From NCBI GenBank assembly GCA_016764635.1, contig JAESRM010000002.1, forward strand, positions 1-5,525: a stretch of DNA of 5,525 nucleotides. The letters run 5' to 3'. Made by a program: the position numbers and the translations under genes. The notes beneath the pieces were generated by a model that saw only the letters and a list, made by a program, of their open reading frames with translations, was not told the DNA's origin and ran no database searches. This document shows positions 1-5,525 of the stretch, in pieces (the stretch's first letter is position 1; every line of letters begins with the position of its first letter). The DNA is from Planctomycetota bacterium (GTDB lineage: Bacteria > Planctomycetota > UBA1135 > GCA-002686595).

Positions 1-2
1 GC

Positions 3-836
3 ACCGACCGGACGGTGCTTACCGCATCGATTGCTCCGGTCATCCCTGACAACTTCTTACGTTTCGGAGACGCGTTTCTGATTACCGCAGAGGGCTATTC
101 AGTGCCCGTGCGGGTCCTTCGCGTAGACGGAACGGCAATCCTACTCTCTAACCCACTGCCGCTGGATGCCGCCCTTACGGGCCCGAGCACGCTGCAGTTC
201 GCCGCATGGTTTGCGACGATTGGACCGGCCAACGTAACGGCCGCTGTCGACTACCAGGGCGCTGAGTGGTCGATTGCATACAACCCGCACGCAGTGCCAG
301 CGCTCTCGTACGCTCAAGGTCTCGTGAAGGTGGTTCGGGTGTCCTGGCAGACTGGCCTCGATACGGCCCTGTTCATCCGCACCTTTCCGCGCTTTCAGAA
401 CCTTGGTCATCGCGACGCGTCGTACCAGCCGATTATTGACGCTGCAGCTCAACAACTCGCCATGCGCATCGATACAGACGTGGCTTCGTTCGTCACCACA
501 TCGGGCCAGCGCGCCACGATTGACGATGTGGAGTCGCAGAACTCGGCACTTCTACAGGTACATTTGTACCTAACAGCGGCGCGGGTTTCGTTCGACCGCG
601 GCGACCCGGAATCGTCTGAGGCGTACATCACCGAAGCCTTCGGCACCGAGAGCAATGTCGACCTGCGCCGCAAGACCGGACTCTACGCTGACGCGATGCG
701 CCCCATATGGATCGACCTCGACAGAGACGGCGTGGTCGACGATGGCGAAGTTGAGACAATCACCGGCCCTGGCCCTGGGTTCACATCAGGCGGCTTCAGC
801 TCCGCACCTCGAGTTACCGTATCGAGGCAGCGATGA
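3..836 (+). CDS. Putative head-tail connector (neck) protein, 5' partial
   Basis: The frame is open from the first bases of the window, and the earliest start-like codon (GTG at 15) has no ribosome binding site in the few bases before it, so the true start probably lies upstream. Residue numbers count from GTG 15. Residues about 18-62 are beta-rich and Gly/Val/Leu patterned. Residues about 130-225 are helical, with a stretch rich in Leu and Ala around SALLQVHLYLTAARVSF, as in helical-bundle connector proteins. Residues 234-245 (DLDRDGVVDDGE) form a perfect EF-hand-type loop, with Asp at 1, 3, 5 and 9, Gly at 6 and Glu at 12. The C-terminal 20 or so residues are Gly/Ser-rich and probably flexible. 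The role as a head-tail adaptor is inferred from its place just upstream of a tail completion gene and from the helical region; I recognise no diagnostic family motif. It could instead be another neck or head protein. It overlaps the next gene by 4 bases (ATGA). Confidence 0.6.
   Translation, partial: TDRTVLTASIAPVIPDNFLRFGDAFLITAEGYSVPVRVLRVDGTAILLSNPLPLDAALTGPSTLQFAAWFATIGPANVTAAVDYQGAEWSIAYNPHAVPALSYAQGLVKVVRVSWQTGLDTALFIRTFPRFQNLGHRDASYQPIIDAAAQQLAMRIDTDVASFVTTSGQRATIDDVESQNSALLQVHLYLTAARVSFDRGDPESSEAYITEAFGTESNVDLRRKTGLYADAMRPIWIDLDRDGVVDDGEVETITGPGPGFTSGGFSSAPRVTVSRQR
556..571. repeat. Short perfect inverted repeat inside the connector gene
   Basis: AGGTACA (556-562) and TGTACCT (565-571) are exact inverted copies with a two-base TT spacer. 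It lies in the coding sequence (codons for QVHLYL). It could be a protein-binding palindrome or a small RNA hairpin (6 pairs, ATTT loop), but chance is also plausible; no second copy was noticed in the window. Confidence 0.35.
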
Positions 837-1240
837 AGTTCGAAGCGCAGGTCTCGGTCCTGAAGGTCGACGTATTCAGTGCGAAGTACCGCAAGCAGCT
901 CATGGCCGAGATTCGTGACGACGTGCGGAACGCATCTAAGTCTGGGCAGGGCCCGTCCGGGGCATACGCGCCGTATACGACACCCGACGACGTGGGCACC
1001 CCCGTCGACCTGACACGCACGGGCGCCATGCTCGGCTCGATTCGGCTGGGCACGCGAAAGAAGCTTGGCACGCTCAGGTCCGGCACGTCATACGGCCGTT
1101 TCGTCAATGAAGGCACCAAGAAGATGGCGGCGCGCCCGTGGCTCATCCTGCGGCCCCGCACGCTCAAGCGCATTCAGAGGTGGACCAAGCGCAGGCTGAC
1201 GGCGGCATTCGGCACCAACACTCTACGGAGGGTCGTCTAA
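833..1240 (+). CDS. HK97-gp10-like tail completion / neck protein
   Basis: This 135-residue basic protein has the layout of the HK97 gp10-like / virion morphogenesis group, small proteins that complete the neck or tail end in siphophages. What can be seen: an N-terminal helix (residues about 16-36); the motif DLTRTGAMLGSIR (59-71), matching the 'L..tG.l..si' signature; and YGRFVNEGTKKMAARPWL (87-104), matching the 'YA..vn.GT....aRPfl' signature, followed by a very basic C-terminal helix (about 105-125). The length is normal for the family. The start ATG overlaps the upstream stop (ATGA), and GAGG at 824-827 sits 5 bases before it, so coupled translation is likely. The next gene starts on the base after its TAA. 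Family assignment rests on these motifs and gene order. Confidence 0.75.
   Translation: MKFEAQVSVLKVDVFSAKYRKQLMAEIRDDVRNASKSGQGPSGAYAPYTTPDDVGTPVDLTRTGAMLGSIRLGTRKKLGTLRSGTSYGRFVNEGTKKMAARPWLILRPRTLKRIQRWTKRRLTAAFGTNTLRRVV
1227..1232 (+). promoter_or_regulatory. Shine-Dalgarno site of the terminator gene
   Basis: GGAGGG lies inside the last codons of the upstream gene, 8 bases before ATG 1241. It is the strongest ribosome binding site in the window and decides between the in-frame ATGs at 1241 and 1250. Confidence 0.7.
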
Positions 1241-1741
1241 ATGGGCGGCATGCGCCTCATAGTGGACAAGATAGCCTCGATCGTGTCGGGCATCACCCCG
1301 AAGTCGTCGGCATCCATCCCGTTCATTCTGGCCGAGAACGATGGCGCTCATACGCCTGACATCATCGCCAACCCAGCGCAGGGAACCAGCCGCATGTTCG
1401 TCGTTCGCCCGTCGGACCAGCCGGCGGTCGATGATGGTGAGGCGGGCACCCCCGCGGGCAGGCTCCGCGCCATCGTCAACGTCATGGTCATCTACAGGTA
1501 CAGCGAACTGGACCAGGCACAGCGTATGGACATGATGCAAGAGGACGTCGCCAGCATCATGCGCGCCCTGCAAGATGTGAACGCTTGGGACCGTCCAACT
1601 ACCGGTATCCTCAGCATCAGCCCAGCCGAGCCGCCCACTCGTGAAGTACTGGACCAAGAGTCCGCAAGCGGCGCGGTCGAAGTCGGCTTTGTGCTCACAA
1701 TCCCCAACCCCGTCATTTACCGAGAGGTATCGCTACTATGA
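1241..1741 (+). CDS. Putative tail terminator protein
   Basis: This 166-residue protein lies between the gp10-like gene and the tail tube gene, where siphophages normally encode the tail terminator, a ring protein that stops tube growth and forms the joining surface to the head. Its pattern fits that group: an N-terminal helix (residues 4-17), a central beta strand (VNVMVIYRYS, 79-88), a long helix (about 91-112), and a late strand (GAVEVGFVLTIPNPV, 144-158) followed by the end. The start is ATG 1241, directly after the upstream TAA. GGAGGG at 1227-1232 stands 8 bases before it, which favours it over ATG 1250 (17 bases away). The stop overlaps the next start by 4 bases (ATGA). Function is inferred from position, length and secondary-structure pattern, not from a diagnostic motif; a different minor neck protein is possible. 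Confidence 0.55.
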   Translation: MGGMRLIVDKIASIVSGITPKSSASIPFILAENDGAHTPDIIANPAQGTSRMFVVRPSDQPAVDDGEAGTPAGRLRAIVNVMVIYRYSELDQAQRMDMMQEDVASIMRALQDVNAWDRPTTGILSISPAEPPTREVLDQESASGAVEVGFVLTIPNPVIYREVSLL

Positions 1742-3045
1742 GCGGCACACCACATATCAAGTCGCTATCCATTGCGATCGAGAGCGCTTTCGGCAGCCCC
1801 AGCCCAACCACCGGACTGCCGGACGCGTCGGGCCTCAGCTACACCAGCATGGAAATGGAGCGGGCTCCGCTGATGGTCGTGGGTGAGGCGCCTGTTGATG
1901 AGCGGCTTGGCACTCGTGCATCGCCGCATGTGCTGCCGCCCGAGGTCAACACCCCGTGCGATGAAAACGGGAATCCAATCCCGCGACGCATGGGCCAGAT
2001 GACTATTGATATGGTCGTTACCAACATCGGCTCGGCGACCACGTTCGCCACGCACGCGGACACTCCAATTGGAATCATGCTTAACAGCGTGATGCAGTCC
2101 AGTGTCCCGCCCGCTGCCTTGGCTGATACGCTGGGCGCGACCCTGACCACGACTGCCCTTACGCCTGGTGTGCTCGGCAACTACCAAGACGGCATCGGCA
2201 TCGCGACCAGCATCGATGGCCTCGGTGAATACGCATTCGTTACCGACGCAAGCGGTCCGACCGTGACCTACTCCCCTGCCTTCAGTCAGGCGCCCGCAAT
2301 CGGCTCATCGATGCGCATCGGAACGACGTACAGCGTGCGGAACGACATGGGCAACCTCGGGCCCAGCTTCGCACTGCGTGGCGACGGCGACGGTTGGCGT
2401 TGGTACGCATCCGGTTGTCGGGTGGCCGCGCTCGCTATCACGCTCAGCCCCCGGATGGTCAAATACTCGTTCACTGTGCAGATGGCTGACGTTCGCGACG
2501 ACAACGGAGACCCATCGGTTGCTGCCCGCACCAACTACGTCAACCCGGTCGTTGCTGACGGCTGCGTGGCGCACATGGGGATGACCAAGACGAAGGTCAC
2601 CACAGCGACGGTCAACAGCATCGCAAGCCCAGCCGCGTCGGCTCAGACCCCGATTGTCGTCGATGAGTTCAGCGCCACACTGACGTTCACCCTGGCCGCT
2701 AAAGGCACGGCCGAAAACGTGATGGGCATCGCTGATTACGAGGTGACTGACTTCGGCTGTGAAGTCGAAATCCAGGCCAGTGACCCGGTAGCAGCACTGA
2801 CGCAGAGCGCCTTCACTCGGCGCGAAATGCACGGCCTGGTCGTCGGGCTCGACAACGTTAGCGAGGGTAACGGGCTGGCGATCTACCTGCCAGCCGCAGC
2901 GCTTCAGACCGACCCGAACGTGCTCGACATGAGCACCGACCTCATCCGCAATACGTACACCTTCAAGCAGGGCGGGCCGTGGACTGGCGACGTGACATCG
3001 GTCAACGCGGCTTCGACCGTCTTCCGCCTACTGTGGGGTAACTGA
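1738..3045 (+). CDS. Putative major tail tube protein
   Basis: This 435-residue protein is almost entirely beta-patterned, with few charged helices, as expected for a tail tube subunit that stacks in rings around the tape measure. Residues 224-247 (ASGCRVAALAITLSP, then a strand KYSFTV) follow the tube-protein pattern 'l.Gc.v.sl.i......v..sf', and residues 311-320 (FSATLTFTLA) are another tube-like strand. The C-terminus ends in a strand (STVFRLLWGN). Residues about 150-198 look like an added beta module, and the protein is much longer than the 246-residue lambda gpV, so extra domains are likely. GAGAGG at 1722-1727 stands 10 bases before the ATG, which overlaps the upstream stop by 4 bases. 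It is the longest complete gene seen and sits directly before the tail chaperone gene, the standard place for the tube gene. No sheath gene precedes it, which argues against a contractile tail. Confidence 0.65.
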   Translation: MSGTPHIKSLSIAIESAFGSPSPTTGLPDASGLSYTSMEMERAPLMVVGEAPVDERLGTRASPHVLPPEVNTPCDENGNPIPRRMGQMTIDMVVTNIGSATTFATHADTPIGIMLNSVMQSSVPPAALADTLGATLTTTALTPGVLGNYQDGIGIATSIDGLGEYAFVTDASGPTVTYSPAFSQAPAIGSSMRIGTTYSVRNDMGNLGPSFALRGDGDGWRWYASGCRVAALAITLSPRMVKYSFTVQMADVRDDNGDPSVAARTNYVNPVVADGCVAHMGMTKTKVTTATVNSIASPAASAQTPIVVDEFSATLTFTLAAKGTAENVMGIADYEVTDFGCEVEIQASDPVAALTQSAFTRREMHGLVVGLDNVSEGNGLAIYLPAAALQTDPNVLDMSTDLIRNTYTFKQGGPWTGDVTSVNAASTVFRLLWGN

Positions 3046-3770
3046 TGATCGCCGTACTCGACGCCGCGAACGCGCCCCATATCCGCCTGCCGCTGTGGAA
3101 TGACCCGGCCGTAGTGCTCGCAAACTGGCCGGACTCGAAGCGGACTGGCAAGCCGACCAAGGCGCATGCAAAGGCTTTGGATGACTACATCAACACGGGC
3201 GACGCGACCGGCCTAGTCGTCCCGAGCGATGCGACAGTCGTCACAATCCGGGCGCTATCTGCGGCTGAAATGCTCTCCGCGGAACGGGCCGCTGGTCGCA
3301 AGTCTCAGCTCGGCATCGTCATAACCATGAAGCGCGACAAGCACGTCAAAACGCTTGAAGGCGACGCCGATGCCAAGATAGCAGCCGTAGCCGCATGGAC
3401 TGACGCGCTCAGCAAGGAGGATTACGCGGCGCTGCAGTCCTTCAGTGCATGGGTCGACCGCAGCGTGCTCGAGGTAGCGAAGGCCGCGACGGTCCATGTC
3501 ACGCATCCAGACTTGGGCGAGTGCTCTCTTGAGCGGTTCGTTGGCTGCATCGTCGACAAGTCGCTACAGCGGCACATCATCGCCGAAATCAACTACCGAG
3601 CGAAGGCGTACGCGGGGCTAGGTATCCGCCCAAAAGGGCTATCCAACTCAGTAAATGGCTCAGTGAGGCTGACCGAGTCGGCTCCCCAAGTCACTGGAAG
3701 TGCTCTAAATGCGATGACGGACTGCGACGACAACGCGGCAACTGTGGCGGCGGCTTCGCAGACGATCTAA
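3045..3770 (+). CDS. Tail assembly chaperone, short (G-like) form
   Basis: This 241-residue protein sits between the tube and tape measure genes, the position of lambda gpG. Gene G products are chaperones that bind the tape measure during tail assembly and are not usually kept in the virion. The N-terminal half contains VTIRALSAAEMLSAERAAG (66-84), a strand-helix pattern common in phage tail assembly chaperones. Residues 160-197 are helical (SLERFVGCIVDKSLQRHIIA). At codon 197 the gene carries a perfect -1 slippery heptamer. The last 44 residues after it (198-241) are Ser/Thr/Ala/Asn-rich and look poorly constrained, as if the other frame sets the sequence there. The start overlaps the upstream stop by one base (TGATG); only a weak GGGG at 3035-3038 precedes it, so coupled translation is likely. 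Chaperone identity is inferred from position, the frameshift arrangement and the pattern above. Confidence 0.7.
   Translation: MIAVLDAANAPHIRLPLWNDPAVVLANWPDSKRTGKPTKAHAKALDDYINTGDATGLVVPSDATVVTIRALSAAEMLSAERAAGRKSQLGIVITMKRDKHVKTLEGDADAKIAAVAAWTDALSKEDYAALQSFSAWVDRSVLEVAKAATVHVTHPDLGECSLERFVGCIVDKSLQRHIIAEINYRAKAYAGLGIRPKGLSNSVNGSVRLTESAPQVTGSALNAMTDCDDNAATVAAASQTI
3629..3635 (+). promoter_or_regulatory. Programmed -1 ribosomal frameshift site (C CCA AAA)
   Basis: The heptamer CCCAAAA fits X XXY YYZ exactly and is in phase with the chaperone frame: CCA is the codon at 3630 and AAA the codon at 3633. Slipping back one base re-pairs the two tRNAs on CCC and AAA, and reading resumes at AGG 3635 in a frame open to 4102. 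The -1 frame has its last upstream stop at 3530, so a shift must occur between about 3533 and 3770. I found no other phased heptamer of this form in that stretch. GGGG at 3614-3617 lies 11 bases upstream and could act as a Shine-Dalgarno-like stimulator. Confidence 0.8.
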
Positions 3771-4105
3771 AGCGGTCCGAGGTGGACGACATAGGCCGCT
3801 ACGTAGAGGGCGGGACGATCTGGACGGGCATCCCCAACGAATCGCTCGCGACCGCTAAGTTTCGACGGTGCCCGATTGCTGAGATAAACGAGGGAGTCAC
3901 TCACCACCTAATGCACGTCTACCGCCTACTCTCAATCGACGGTGTCCTGCTCGGCGATGTGGTGTCGAAGCCTACGACGGCGCTACTAGATGGGCTGGCT
4001 GCCATCACCCAAGAAGTCGCGGCCGTCCAGTCCGAGCGCGCCCGTGCCCGCAAGGCTGATGCCGACGTGAAGGCGAAACTGGCCGCACAATCGGGGCGCA
4101 GGTAG
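3635..4105 (+). CDS. Tail assembly chaperone -1 frameshift extension (GT-like, T part)
   Basis: This is the -1 frame part of a fusion protein made by joining 3045-3635 with 3635-4105, predicted at 353 residues (197 + 156). In lambda the T part recruits tube subunits to the tape measure held by the G part; the same role is inferred here. The extension holds WKCSKCDDGLRRQRGNC (fusion residues 218-234) and a fourth cysteine in RRCP (276), a possible metal-binding set at C220, C223, C234 and C276. It then has a helical stretch (about 282-330) and a charged Ala/Arg/Lys-rich C-terminal helix. Three of the four cysteines lie before GTG 3782, the only start-like codon that would make the downstream part (107 residues) an independent gene. 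That start has no convincing ribosome binding site, so the frameshift product is favoured. The TAG stop directly abuts the tape measure ATG. Confidence 0.75.
   Translation, partial: RAIQLSKWLSEADRVGSPSHWKCSKCDDGLRRQRGNCGGGFADDLKRSEVDDIGRYVEGGTIWTGIPNESLATAKFRRCPIAEINEGVTHHLMHVYRLLSIDGVLLGDVVSKPTTALLDGLAAITQEVAAVQSERARARKADADVKAKLAAQSGRR
3667..3683 (+). other. Possible hairpin downstream of the slippery site
   Basis: GGCTGAC (3667-3673) can pair with GTCGGCT (3677-3683) around a CGA loop, giving 7 pairs of which 2 are G-U. It starts 31 bases after the slippery heptamer, farther than the usual 5-9 base spacer, so its role in frameshifting is doubtful unless intervening RNA folds too. Confidence 0.3.
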
Positions 4106-5525
4106 ATGGCTGGTGAAGTCATCCAGAAGACCAAGATTGAAGTCGACTTCAGCGACCTCACCAAGCTAGACGTCGCGCTTGATAAGAGCGGCAAGGAAGC
4201 AACCGAGTTTGGCCAGACGGTCAATAAGGCGAGCAAGAGCACAGAGGGTTTCGGCCGTTCGATTGGGGACATATCCGAGAAGCTAGACAAGAAGCTAGAC
4301 AAGGGGCTCGGTCGCGCATTCAAGGCCACCGACCGACTCAACAGCATTCTAGGCCAGTTCGCGGCCGTTGGGGCTATCGCCACTGCAGCGATCGGAGTGT
4401 TGGCTGGTGCATATTCTACGCTTCGGGATAAGTCAGCCAAGGTTGATGCCGAACTAGCCAACGTGACCGCCGGTCTAATCTCGCAGGCTAAGGCCGCAGA
4501 GTTGGCCAAGAACGCAGTCGTAGACCTTGGGAAGGTGTCCCTTAAAACCTTCTCTCAGATTGTTGCCACAGCTCAGGCGCAGGCGAGGGTTTCGGCAGCT
4601 CAGGCTGTACTGGTTGTTGCGACAGAGAGGGTGATCATTGCTGAGTCCAAACTCGCCAAAGAGCGAGCGCGGCAGGCGTCCAAGGCAGCATCTGACCACT
4701 CTGGCCTCAACACCATCATCATCGATAATGAGACCGAGCGCGGGCGCAAGGTAGAGAAGATAGAGGCGGAGGTTGCGAAAGCGCGAGCACTCGGCGTAAA
4801 GGCGACTCAATCCATAGCTGACGCGGTTGGGAACCTTTCACGTGCCGAGAACGAGGGTGTCTTTGAGCAGCTCCCCCAGTTCCTTAGGACTGCGCTTGTC
4901 GAGGCCGAGTCCTTCGCATCCGGCCTCCGTGGCGACGTCGGCGGCGCAATTGGTGATGTGGCCGCCGCTGGTGACGCATGGCTGAACAGTTGGCAGAAGA
5001 ACACCCGCGCTGCGGCCAGTGCCACAAAGGAAATGACCGAGGCGGAAGCTAAGGCCATCGGCGAGGCTGCCGCGGCCCAACTGCGTTCCCTGATGGCACT
5101 CCAGGAAATAACTGGGCCAATCGTCGCCCAACAGGAAGCGGACCGCCTTCTAGTCATCGCCGACGCCGCAGCCGAAGAGGCTCGCTCGCTCAACGCTCTT
5201 GCTGACATCGTCGCACGCATAACGAAAGAGCAGTCAGCGGCCGCGAAGTCTTCGGCCGAGTGGACATCGGCGATTGACGAAACGGGCAAGGCGCTTTCTA
5301 GGAGCGCTGACGATGCGCTAAATGCTGCGCTGACGACGGCCATCTACGGGGGTTCGTTCAAGGATGCGACGAATGACATCCTTGAGGCTCTCACAATCGA
5401 AGCCGGCGTTCAGGGACTCAGGCAGTTGGCCCTTGGTATCGCCGCGGCCACCATCGGCTCGCCCACAGCCCCAGGCTACTTCAAGTCTGCCGCAGTCTGG
5501 GGCGCGGTTGGGGTCGGGGCAGCCA
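4106..5525 (+). CDS. Tail tape measure protein, 3' partial
   Basis: The frame is open from ATG 4106 to the right edge (473 codons, no stop), so the gene is cut by the window. Tape measure proteins fill the tube lumen, set tail length and help DNA pass the host envelope. The N-terminal part is charged, with a duplicated KLDK unit (residues 59-66). A hydrophobic helix follows at about 85-103 (FAAVGAIATAAIGVLAGAY). Residues 105-240 and about 275-400 are long Ala/Glu/Lys/Arg-rich stretches with coiled-coil character. Residues about 434-473 (starting GVQGLRQLALGIAAATIG, followed by Pro, Ala, Gly, Phe and Trp positions, then a Gly/Ala run) resemble a Gly/Ala-rich hydrophobic segment common in tape measure proteins. 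The start is adjacent to the chaperone TAG with only a weak GGGG at 4093-4096, so coupled translation is likely. Position right after a frameshifted chaperone supports the call strongly. Confidence 0.8.
   Translation, partial: MAGEVIQKTKIEVDFSDLTKLDVALDKSGKEATEFGQTVNKASKSTEGFGRSIGDISEKLDKKLDKGLGRAFKATDRLNSILGQFAAVGAIATAAIGVLAGAYSTLRDKSAKVDAELANVTAGLISQAKAAELAKNAVVDLGKVSLKTFSQIVATAQAQARVSAAQAVLVVATERVIIAESKLAKERARQASKAASDHSGLNTIIIDNETERGRKVEKIEAEVAKARALGVKATQSIADAVGNLSRAENEGVFEQLPQFLRTALVEAESFASGLRGDVGGAIGDVAAAGDAWLNSWQKNTRAAASATKEMTEAEAKAIGEAAAAQLRSLMALQEITGPIVAQQEADRLLVIADAAAEEARSLNALADIVARITKEQSAAAKSSAEWTSAIDETGKALSRSADDALNAALTTAIYGGSFKDATNDILEALTIEAGVQGLRQLALGIAAATIGSPTAPGYFKSAAVWGAVGVGAA
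4280..4303 (+). repeat. Perfect 12-base tandem duplication in the tape measure gene
   Basis: AAGCTAGACAAG occurs twice in direct tandem (4280-4291 and 4292-4303), in frame, encoding KLDK-KLDK in the charged N-terminal region. A recent in-frame duplication is the simplest explanation. Confidence 0.8.

Noticed and set aside
15..17. GTG 15 as the true start of the connector gene
   Set aside because: The frame continues upstream to the window edge without a stop and no ribosome binding site is visible in the 14 bases before it.
2064..2073. 10-base palindrome TCCAATTGGA in the tube gene
   Set aside because: It is short, single-copy and inside coding sequence; expected by chance at this length.
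1765..2187. Minus-strand open frames opposite the tube gene (140 and 113 residues)
   Set aside because: Two overlapping antisense frames in the same place, Arg/Gly/His-rich or Ser/Val-rich, are typical shadows of a well-supported sense gene.
3782..4105. Independent 107-residue gene starting at GTG 3782
   Set aside because: The same frame is open back to 3533, carries a Cys motif before the GTG, is reached by a perfect phased -1 heptamer, and the GTG has no clear ribosome binding site.
3919..4509. 196-residue minus-strand open frame
   Set aside because: It spans the chaperone-tape measure junction in antisense, has Ser/Ala/Leu-rich low-complexity translation, and has no recognisable pattern.
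4807..5343. 178-residue minus-strand open frame
   Set aside because: It is Ser/Ala-rich and lies opposite the Ala/Glu-rich coiled-coil part of the tape measure gene, a common artefact of GC-rich coding sequence. Nothing else in the window is on the minus strand.

Overview
This window is a compact, single-strand block of tailed-phage virion genes, from a phage or prophage with a bacterial host. All supported genes are on the + strand. The order is the classic one for a long-tailed phage: head-tail connector (5' end outside the window), HK97-gp10-like tail completion protein, tail-terminator-like protein, tail tube protein, tail assembly chaperone with a -1 frameshift extension, then the start of the tape measure protein. 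No sheath gene lies between the terminator and the tube genes, so a non-contractile (siphovirus-like) tail is the best inference. Base composition is GC-rich (roughly 60% by eye). Nothing here identifies the host, and no integrase, lysis, replication or host gene is present, so prophage and free phage cannot be told apart.

Layout: 3-836 connector; 833-1240 completion protein; 1241-1741 terminator; 1738-3045 tube; 3045-3770 chaperone, short form; 3635-4105 the -1 frame extension of the chaperone; 4106 to the right edge, tape measure (473 codons seen, no stop). Every junction is an overlap of 1 to 4 bases or direct stop-start adjacency, so translation is probably coupled along one polycistronic message. 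I see no promoter, terminator, tRNA or CRISPR array, and no gap of more than a few bases without coding sequence.

How the genes work together: the connector and completion proteins would finish the head and neck, the terminator would cap the tail tube, the tube protein would polymerise around the tape measure, and the two chaperone forms would hold the tape measure during assembly. The most informative signal is a perfect -1 slippery heptamer (C CCA AAA, 3629-3635), in the correct phase inside the chaperone gene. It joins the gene to an open -1 frame that carries a Cys-rich putative metal-binding motif and ends right before the tape measure start. This is a lambda G/GT-like arrangement. Secondary points are a textbook EF-hand-type calcium loop near the end of the connector and a similar beta-rich module in the connector and the tube protein.
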